Source: Acanthornis magna
Taxonomy: Eukaryota; Chordata; Aves; Passeriformes; Acanthizidae
Assembly: GCA_036785705.1 (NCBI GenBank)
Contig: JAWUZG010000070.1
Location: 1,375,001-1,439,000, forward strand
Direction: 5' to 3'
Length of the DNA stretch: 64,000 nt
The translations under genes and the position numbers were made by a program. The notes beneath the pieces are model-generated. The model saw only the letters and a list, made by a program, of their open reading frames with translations. It had not been told where the DNA came from and searched no databases. This document shows positions 36,323-64,000 of this stretch, in pieces. Each line of letters opens with the position of its first letter. The stretch's first letter is position 1.

Positions 36323-36342
36323 GGATGGATGGATGGATGGAT
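36323..36342 (+). repeat. (GGAT)5 microsatellite
   Basis: Five GGAT units downstream of NEUROG2. Confidence 0.9.
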
Positions 36343-36942
36343 AAAGAGTTATCACACCTCAGGCCGATGGACTTCGCTCAAGAAGGCTGTAGGAAATAAA
36401 TGTTATTGAGAAGAAAATGCATGGGTTAAAAGAGGAAGAATTTCCTCTCTGTGAGGGTCAGATGAGTCCCAAGTCACAGGCAATTCCAGGGGTTCAGTTC
36501 AGTGTGCACAGCACACAGACAGGGATGTCACCCTGGAGGGGGATGCTGGAGGCCTCCCAGGCCCTTCAATCATCGTCCCTGTGCTCCTGGGAGCACTGTG
36601 TGACTTCTGGGTACAAACACCTGGAAATCATTAAAAACCAGCAGAGGCGCCTGAATGTATTAATTAAATAAAATGCTCAGCACGCGAATCCCGCCCGGTG
36701 CCCTCCAGATCCTGGGAGCGTGAAACCCGGCCCTCGGAGCGACATCCACAAAACGAAGGGGGGAGAAAAAGAGAAAAAAAAAAAAGCCCAAAATGTGTGA
36801 AAAGAGAATTAGTGAAATTAGGTTAGGCCAATAAACCGCGCAGGGGTCCCTCTGGCCCTGCAGCCTCGGGCGAGCAGTGCTATCTAGCCTGATCTATTGT
36901 TTCCCCCCCTGGCAGGGGACTTATTGTGTGATAAATAATTCC

Positions 36943-36944
<2 letters not shown>

Positions 36945-36968
<24 letters not shown>
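36945..36968 (+). repeat. A24 homopolymer
   Basis: Twenty-four A in a row following a complex block. It could be a retroposon tail, but no retroposon body is recognised before it. Confidence 0.85.
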
Positions 36969-36973
<5 letters not shown>

Positions 36974-38531
36974 AGCATTTGCATAATCACTGCTTTGATG
37001 TGGCCAGCAAGATGAAGCTGTGTCCCCCCAAATCTGCCACGGGCCAGGAGGAACAAAACAAGAGGGAGCCTTTCACGGCACTGGCGGTGTGTGGGGCAGC
37101 CCGTCGGGAGCGGGTTTTTCACTCTCGCTTTTAACGACCCCTTTTAATGATTAAACTCCAGGAATGCCAAAAAGAAGCCGAGCGCCCTCTCTGTCTTTTC
37201 TGGCCTGGCCTCATTGTCCTTCCTGGTTTCTCTCCCTCTTTTAAGGGGCATTGGAGTAGGTGCCTTCGGCTCTTCAAAAGGCTGGGATGGATGGGATGCA
37301 CTTCTCTTTCAGTGCTGGAGCCATGCAGGAGCAGCACGGACATCCCGGGTGGCTCAGCCTCAGGATATTCCCTCCAGCTGTCCTAAGGGAGGGATGCTGC
37401 TCCCTGCCAGGTGTGTCATCCTGGAGGGGTTTCCCTCCATCCCAGGTACAGACCCTGTCGGCAGGAGCTTTTCCAGACATCCTGCTGGGGCTGTGGCAGT
37501 GGGAACCACCGTGGGAAAAAGCACAGATCGCATCGGAGGACGGAGGGGGGGTTGGAGAGGGGTTTGGGGGGGAGCCACGCCAGCCAAACCTTCCCTGCTC
37601 CCTGGGGAAGGTTGGGCTTGGTTGGAGATGCCCTCGGAGGAGATGGGCCTGAGGGGGGCAAGGCTGGCGGGGGTGCAGGACCATGCTGGCAAAAGCTGAG
37701 TCAGAGAGGCTGGATTTGTCACCTATCCCTGTCACCCTCATCCCAACTTTTTCATTTGAATGCAGCCAGAAGTGTGTATTTCCCTTTCTTTCCCCTTAAC
37801 ATGAGTTTATTCCTCTCCTTCCTTTCTCTTTTCCATATATTTGCCTCTTTTCTCTCAGAAGACTGATTTTTGGAGCTGATGGGAGGTCCCCAGAGCCAAC
37901 TGCAGCCAACCTGGAAGCAGACCAGGAGATGCAAGATGGGCAAACACCTCCTTGGATGACGTGAGGAACCTGGGGGTGGTTTCCATGGCAGCCCCTTGCC
38001 CCAGAACATGTGTTTATGATCCTTCTGTGTATTGTATTTTGGCATAAAAGCTCCTCCGCGCCGGCAGGGCTGGAGGGGCAGCTCGAAAGCCCCCAGGGGG
38101 GTTTACAGCCCTCCTTGGCATAAGAATGGCCACAAGGAGCCAAAGCAGCACCCCAAGGGCTGCCGCACGCTGCCTTTCATGGCAGGCATAAATCTGTCCA
38201 CGCAGTGCCATCGTTAAAGAGCCCTCCCGACACGGCTCTCAGCTGGCTGGCGCATTTTAAACCCACTTCTCCTAAAGCCTTACTCAGGTGCCCCAGGTTG
38301 GGCTTCCCCCGGTCCTGTATTATGTGGGGATTTGGCCCACGTGGCCCCAGTTCCCATTCCCCATGGGCAAAAAATCTCCATTATCTATTATTCGGTCAAT
38401 CCCCTGGCATAAACAGAAATCCTGGTGGGATTTTTCTTGTAACTTGATGTAGGTCATTGTCTTATGACAGGGCCAAAGCCTGTGTTTTAAAGTCTAAGAC
38501 AGCCTCTTTTGCTCTGACAAGCCGACAACGT

Positions 38532-38552
38532 AAGGATATAAGGATATAAGGA
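38532..38552 (+). repeat. AAGGATAT tandem repeat
   Basis: The 8-base unit AAGGATAT is present about two and a half times in tandem. Confidence 0.85.
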
Positions 38553-38829
38553 TGTCCTGCCTTCTACCTATTCTGCAACAGCTGTGCAGGTCCAGCAAAA
38601 TTCTGGCAGCATGCTCATCCCTGTGACCTCTCATACTGAATTCAGATTAAGGAGAGGCAGAACTCTTGCCAGATTTGAAATCAAGCCTCTAAAAACTGAT
38701 TGGAGCAAAAAAAAAAAAAAAAAAACAACTATCCTTGGAGGGTTACTTTGTAGCAGCCGGGAGGGAACAGGGATGATGCTGGGGCGGCTGTGACATGCAG
38801 CCGTCCCCTTTCCCTTGCCTCCCCCCCTC

Positions 38830-39120
38830 CTCCTTTTATTAAAAAGCAGAGAGACTGGTCCAAAGCTGATGGCATATTTACCTTCATGAGTTTTAAAAAA
38901 AGTTAATTACCGCTCGGAGCAAGTTGGTCGGGCTGTCCTGAGCTGTCTTTTATTAGTAGTCGCCTTCATTAATTTCCCTCGCTGGATTTGCTGCTAATAG
39001 CTGCCTGGTCCTGGGCAGCACAAAGCAGCATCTGTGCCATTGAGCAGAAAAGCGGGAGTCAGGCAAAGGGGGGCACTGGGGGGGCGACGCCGTTTGCAAA
39101 TCAACCTCTATTAACGTGAT
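38830..39120. promoter_or_regulatory. Candidate enhancer downstream of NEUROG2
   Basis: Holds GTTAATTACC (about 38901), CATTAATTTCC (about 38967) and GCTAATAGC homeodomain-type words, a CATCTG E-box, and TTTGCAAAT (POU octamer-like, about 39092). The sequence is non-repetitive and non-coding. Function is inferred only from word content and position. Confidence 0.3.
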
Positions 39121-41289
39121 GTCCTGCTCGGAGGGGACGGCAGCCCCGGTAGCCGGCACGGCAGTTTGGGCTTCGCTGGGCTCTTACCGAGGGAGGAAAG
39201 GCACCTGCTGCCTGCCGGCGGATCCTGCCCTCATCCTGCTCCCCTGGGTGCTGGACGTGCCGCCCGGGAAGCCCTCGGGATGCTGGACGTGCCTCTACGG
39301 ACCTGTGCACTCACCTCGGTGCTGCGGATGCTCCGCTCCTGCGGCAAAATCGTGCATTAAACAAATTGTTAGTAACTCGGTGTCTTTTGATGGAAGATAC
39401 GCTCTGCCTAGAGAACAGCTTGGCAGAGAAATTTGGGATTAGGGAATGGGATTAAGTTCTGTTTGGAGGGGGCAGCGGGCAGGCTGGGGGGGCAGAAGCA
39501 CAGCGGGCTCACACGAGCTGGGGCAGCGGGCGGCTGCGGAGGCCAACAGCCCCATCTGCTCCCGCTCTGCCGGGGCAGAGGGGAGATGATTTCATCCAAG
39601 TGGAAGAAAGGAGGGTGGCGTGTGTCACTCCTGGGAGAGGGCTGAGAGCAGCACGCTGCCGCTGGCTTCCCTGCAGAGCTGCGGTGCTGGGGCTTCCCTC
39701 AAGGCAGCAGATGACAGCAGCAGGTACCAACACCTTGCTGCAAACATCCCGGTTGTGCTTAGCGGGAAGGAGATGCCGAGGAAGCTGCTGCTGCCGCTGT
39801 GTTCTTCCAAGCAGAAGAGATTGGGCAACACGGGCTGTGGCTCTGCGCTTGCTGACGTGAGGCTTTCCCCTCAGCCCCCATGAATAGCTGTGCGCGCTGA
39901 AGGAGCTGCGCCGAACTCCAGCAGCTGGGCTCTGGGGGCAGCTGATGCCGGGTTATGGCAGCGGGGCCGTGCTGCCTCACAGCTGGAGGGCTCACCCCGT
40001 GCCCGCTCTGCGCCAGCCGCGATGGCTCGGGATGCTGCGGCTCAGAGGGAGAGGGAGGGAGGCGAGCCTGCCTCGGCCCGGTATTGTTGGGACAGCAGAG
40101 GGGCTCCCTTTCTACTGCATCTTTTCTAAGAGAAGTTCCCTGAAGTGCTGCACAGAGTCATTCGGTTTTGGCAAACGAGTGAGAAAATCATTCCACCTGT
40201 TTTATGCAGGCTTTGGTTGCATCGGCTTGTCCCCTGGCTATCAAATTTACTAACTCTGATGCACAAGCATGATACACAGCCACCGAGACTCTGCCTTTCA
40301 CCTGGATACTTGCAGAAAGGGAAGAAGGAAAAGTCTCTTTAAGCTAATACCTTCCCTGAAGGACAGGAAAGTGTGTCACCACTTTGTCACGAGCAGCTTA
40401 GTTTTGTGTCTGACTAACAGTGTCTCTTACACGAGGTGTAAACTCAAGTCCTTGAGTATAGGGTGAGAGGAGGAAGTGTTTCATGTCTCCTCAAGCTCGA
40501 TGTCCCTACAGTTCACACTGCACTCATTTTGTAGAGACTGGCCCTCAATGGTTATACTGAGTGCTCAGGTTGGAATTTGCGGAGTGTTGTAATTAATCAA
40601 GCTCCAAAAGCACCTTGGTGGCAAGTTACTTAATACAAACCACTGAATCTCCAATAAAAACTTCTAATTTCTAATTAAAAAAAGGAAAAAGTATTCTCTA
40701 TGTCTCAGTTAGTTCAAATTGCTTTATTCTGAAACCAGAGGAAATAACAGCAATTTTTTTTTGGTCAGCTCTGAGATGAAATTTACTACCAAAATATTAA
40801 ATTCCCCATCATCAGAGTCAACTATTTATGTCCTCAATAATCCCCTATTTATACCACAAATATGAACCTCAGTGTGTTTGGGGCCATGGGTGCATCCCAG
40901 TTCTTCAGGTGGTGAGGTTATAAATCCATGATTTCCCATATCTAAGCCCCAGGTGAAGACAGAGTGTCTGATACATCTGAAATTGTATCCAAGTCTGCAA
41001 AGAGTAAGACCAGTAGAATACGATTCCATGTCTGTTTCAACAGGGAACCGGACAAGCTACTCCTTGATCCTAACTTTTACCTGTCAGCAGCCGTAACTTT
41101 GGCTGAGATGGCAAAATGTCTCCTAAAACCAGCAACAGAAATGAGCTGCTAGGTGGAAATATTAGGAAGGAAGCAAAACATTAAAATTTCACACGGATGG
41201 ATTTATTCAGGAGCACAGCTAGATAAATTTTCTTTTCCTTTCTTTGAGCAGGAAGGAGCTGGAAAAGGCATGAGTGGTCAGGGGTCCCA

Positions 41290-42050
41290 AAATTGCGTGT
41301 GCTGTCGGAGCAGACAGGCGGGGCCGGCTGCTGGCAGCGCATTAGGACACTTTGTCGTGCAGAGATTGTCCGGGAGGTTTTGTTTTGGTTTTAATTGTCT
41401 CTATAGAGCAGGGAAAGCTTCTGCAGAGAGGCTTTAACACAGCATCTCCGCCGCCCATTAATTCCCGGGATCTTGCTAACTAGCTTTGTTCGCCCTCCGG
41501 AGCCCGGCGCTCGCTGGCCCGGAGCACGGAGCTATGTGAGCGCGGCGTTTGTCACTTGGTTAAAGCCAGCATTTCCCCACTGCCGAGAACAAGGCCGGCC
41601 TTTATTGGCTGCACAACAAGATAACGGGCTTAATCTTCCCAGTAACACGTGAGTTTTCATGTATCACTTTAATCTGCGAGACACTGGGGCCGAGTGTCCC
41701 GTCACATGCCGATTTCACTGTTGTGTGAGCCGGCGACTGCCCAGCTCAATGATGGATTGTTTGCTGGCTCCGAACAACAGGCAAGATGGTGAATGCCCCG
41801 GGGTGACAGACAGTGTGCAATGGGAACGGCCGCAAATCTGATGGCCCGGTTCAAGTTCACCTGACAAAGCTGGAGCAGTCTGCGAGCAGCGCTCGGGAAA
41901 GGATTATTCACACTGGCATTATATTTTTGAATGCATTTTTCTCCCCGCGCAGCTGCGCAGCTCCCCAACACTGAAGGTTTATGCACCATAATAAAGAGAT
42001 TTAATTTTTTTTTTCTCTTCCTTCTCCCTCTTTACACCTAGTTCTAATCA
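41290..42050. promoter_or_regulatory. Candidate conserved non-coding block 3' of NEUROG2 and ALPK1
   Basis: Long complex stretch with CAGCTG (41949-41954), CACCTG and CACATG E-boxes, CCATTAATTCC and other TAAT words, and balanced composition unlike its surroundings. Part may be transcribed as ALPK1 3' UTR on the minus strand. It is a candidate developmental enhancer, not a proven one. Confidence 0.3.
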
Positions 42051-42443
42051 GTCGGCCCAGGGATAGGGCATCTTTCCAAACAACTCGGCACAAACATCAC
42101 CTAGAAAACAATAGCATTGCTAAAACATGAGGACAAAAGCCTAAAAATCTCTGCTGGCTGCAGAAACAAAAGGGGATGGTTTTGTTAAAGCAAAGTCTGT
42201 TGGGGACCCATCTTTTTGTGGAACTTTGATGCTGTGCTCCCTTTCTCATCGAGAAAATCTCCCCAAAGAAATGATCCCAGCCTTTGCGCTCGGGGGCAGT
42301 GGCACACTGGGGCTTTGAGGGGGAAGAAGAGAATGGGAATGAAGGCAGCTTTTTGCTGCCTTGCTAGACAAGCTGCTCCCAAAGATGTGTAGGGTGAAAG
42401 TGTCCAGCTCACAGGTCATTCTGAGGGACTGACCTGTGCCAGT
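41601..42443 (-). terminator. ALPK1: ALPK1 3' UTR with candidate poly(A) signals
   Basis: After the stop at 42446-42444 (minus strand), the first AATAAA read on this strand is at 41606-41601, and an ATTAAA variant is at 42005-42000. Either could end the transcript; sequence alone does not choose. Confidence 0.3.
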
Positions 42444-61973
<19,530 letters not shown>

Positions 61974-62085
61974 GAGGGCTGATCCCACTCGGCTGTGAAT
62001 TGGGTGTCCCCGGGTGCACGGTGATCAATTACTTAGGAGAAGACACGGGGTCCAAATGAAAAGGATCCCTTCAAGGCTGAGGTAC
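61974..62085 (-). other. ALPK1: ALPK1 5' UTR portion of the ATG exon
   Basis: On the minus strand an acceptor (TTTGCCAG) ends just above 62085, so the ATG exon probably runs 62085-61853 with about 112 bases of leader. The first, non-coding exon was not identified and may lie outside the window. Confidence 0.45.
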
Positions 62086-64000
62086 CTGGCAAACAAAGGA
62101 GGGGGAAAATGATTAACTAAACTATCATCAATTATCTGAAAGGCTCAAGCAGGGGGAAATAATAGGGGAAATACATGAAAATACATGACAGCCTCGGAGG
62201 ACTTTATTAGAGGAGTGTGTGAAATCACTGCAGGGTCCTGGTGACAATGTGTGACGGGAACATCTCCGAGGTGCCAGGGAGACAGGACAGGCTCATCAAT
62301 GGAGCCGTGATATCCCAAGCAGGGAAGTGACTGTCAGGGCTGTGCCGAAGCTTTTTGTGCCTGGGAGGCTCAGGCTGTCGCACACAGTTATCCGGGATTG
62401 AATGGCAGAGAAGAGGATGCTGTGTGCCCTTCCCAGACCATGGAGACCCTCTGTTTTACCCTGGGATGCCATCCCACATATGAATGTTCTCCACGTATGC
62501 CCCACTGCAAGTCTTTCAGGTGCTTAGGGCATTGTCAGTGGTGATGCAGGAAACCCCCACCATTTCCATTCCAGGTATCTGGCTCAGCACACTGTCAGCA
62601 CATCTGTCAGAACACTTGGGCAGCTTTCAAAAATTAAGCACAAAATAAATATTTTGGGTTTGGTTCATTTTCCCCCCACCAATCTGATGATGGTTTCACT
62701 TAGAAAACTGTTCCTGCAGTTTGAAGCAATAGTCAGGAGCAGCCTCAGTGAAAATATATCTAAAATTGGGGAAACACTACAGCTGTGATGGGGGAAGGGG
62801 AGTGCAAAGGAACACCCACACAGGCACATTTTGCTCTGCTGACTGGAAACCACTCACATTTCAGCAGCTAGGTTTCCAGGCAGTTTTTTCCCCTTTCTCT
62901 TGCAGCCCTGGGATCGCTGGATCCCGGAGCTGGTGGCAGATAGGCTGTGCTCTCAACGGCACCGAGCAGGAGCAAGCTGCCAGATTGAAAAGCAGAGGGC
63001 AAAAGAGATGCACTCATGCGAAAGCAGAGAGGATCAGAGAGCCTGCCGTGGAAGGGCAGGTGGAGGAGGGCAAAAGATGGGATTCATCAGCAAAGAGCCT
63101 GGAGGCAGGAGCTACTCAGTGGGGCTCTGACTGACTCTGCAGACAAATGTCACAGAAAGAAGATATTTAAAAAGTAGCCGTAAAAGGGAGACCGAGGGAA
63201 GGAGCACAAACACATAGAGGAGCACAAACACATAAGAACAGCTGGGGGAGCAAGTAAAAGATCAGCCAGAGGCAGAGCCATGGATAAAAACAGAAGGAAA
63301 ACCCAGAAAGGGTTCCCCATCATTTTAGCCCCAAGTAAGAGCCACCAGGGCCACCCCCCCCCCCAGGGTTTGAGCCAAGGTGAGCATAGCTGGGTGCTGG
63401 GATCACATCCCTGTGGATGCACCAGGCACAGGGCCCATTTGGGGGCTCCCATCAGGAGCAAGAGGAGATGGGGCCAGAGACAGGGCTGGGAACACAGCTA
63501 CAGCATGGTCCAAAGTCCTCTCAGGAGGTGGGGCTGAATTACCTCTCACTGACAAAGATGAACCTTAAAAAAGGGCCCAGCAGAGGGATTTGCTCACGGC
63601 GCAAGGTCCAAGTCCACATCGTCATTCACAAAGGTCCCCCTCTCCCTAAGGACCTCTGGGTTGGCAGGGACAGAGCTCTGAATGCAGTGACAACAGCCAG
63701 AGAGCAGAGTCCTCTGCTCCCACCCTGCCAGCTCTGGAAAGGCTGACCCAGCTGCTGGATACCCATCAGGGAAAAGCGAAGCACAGTCACACTAACACAC
63801 CTATGCTAGTGTTGCTTGCTCTGTTAACTGCACTGACATCTACTAATTGATTTATCTGATTACCCAGCCCTGTGGGAAGGAGTGTGGGGCTGTCCCAGGA
63901 GTACCTCCCAGGTTGGGATGAAGCATCCCTGCCATCTGGCCCTGACTCCATTCCTTTGTGTAATTGATTTCTCAAAAATCCCATTTTCTAGGGAGCCCAC
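62086..64000. other. Sequence 5' of the ALPK1 ATG exon
   Basis: No exon, CpG island, RNA gene or clear transposon is visible. It is probably the ALPK1 5' UTR intron. A short tandem duplication lies at 63201-63234 and a C-run near 63354-63365. Confidence 0.55.
63201..63234 (+). repeat. Tandem duplication, 18-base period
   Basis: GGAGCACAAACACATA occurs at 63201-63216 and 63219-63234. Confidence 0.92.

Larger units (their letters stand above)
36091..41600. other. Intergenic sequence between NEUROG2 and ALPK1
   Basis: No exon, RNA gene or recognisable transposon is visible. Simple repeats include A24 at 36945-36968, A19 at 38707-38725 and a tandem AAGGATAT unit at 38532-38552. Several stretches (36795-36945, 38830-39120, 41290-42050) are complex and rich in homeodomain, POU and E-box words, like developmental enhancers. 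NEUROG2 and ALPK1 are tail to tail, so neither promoter lies here. Confidence 0.55.

Noticed and set aside
37214..37866. Overlapping 120-160 codon frames on both strands
   Set aside because: Mutually overlapping, with no recognisable domain or splice context; likely chance in GC-rich sequence.

Overview
This is vertebrate nuclear DNA, almost certainly from a bird. The coding regions are split by GT-AG introns, CR1-type retroposon ends occur in both orientations, introns are short, and the gene order matches the conserved LARP7 - ZGRF1 - NEUROG2 - ALPK1 block (human 4q25). Bird is inferred from the CR1 fragments and compact introns; a songbird is possible but unproven. There are no bacterial-type operons.

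Layout: (1) 1-12.4 kb, LARP7 on the minus strand. The window begins inside the gene, so the C-terminal xRRM exons lie before base 1. The intron between the last two visible LARP7 exons carries, on the opposite (+) strand, the pluripotency microRNA cluster miR-302b/302c/302a/302d/367, preceded by a TATA box. (2) 12.0-12.96 kb, a CpG-island bidirectional promoter shared by LARP7 (-) and ZGRF1 (+), with a CRE palindrome, a CACGTG box and an E2F-like site. (3) 13.7-29.5 kb, ZGRF1 (+): 28 coding exons with consistent reading phase, 2,082 predicted residues. It has an N-terminal ZGRF1/DUF2439 region, a long disordered middle, a GRF zinc finger and a C-terminal Upf1-like SF1 helicase. (4) 29.5-34.4 kb, intergenic: CR1 fragments, an orphan CpG island and probable neural regulatory DNA. 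(5) 34.4-36.1 kb, NEUROG2 (+), a single coding exon with a TATA/CCAAT promoter and a proneural bHLH. (6) 36.1-42.4 kb, intergenic, with simple repeats and several stretches that look like conserved non-coding elements. (7) 42.4-62.1 kb, ALPK1 (-): 13 coding exons, 1,200 residues, an N-terminal sensor region and an intact C-terminal alpha-kinase domain. (8) 62.1-64 kb, non-coding, probably the first ALPK1 intron or upstream sequence.

The genes do not form one pathway. LARP7 stabilises 7SK RNA, ZGRF1 acts in recombination repair, NEUROG2 drives neurogenesis, and ALPK1 senses bacterial ADP-heptose and signals through TIFA. Points of most interest are the microRNA cluster antisense inside LARP7 with a paired substitution in the miR-302a stem, the bidirectional promoter, upstream ORFs before the ZGRF1 start, the orphan CpG island, and E-box/homeodomain-rich non-coding blocks around NEUROG2, some of them inside ALPK1 introns. 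I found no convincing novel system. Gene models were built by eye from splice signals, phase and remembered family sequences; no search was run.
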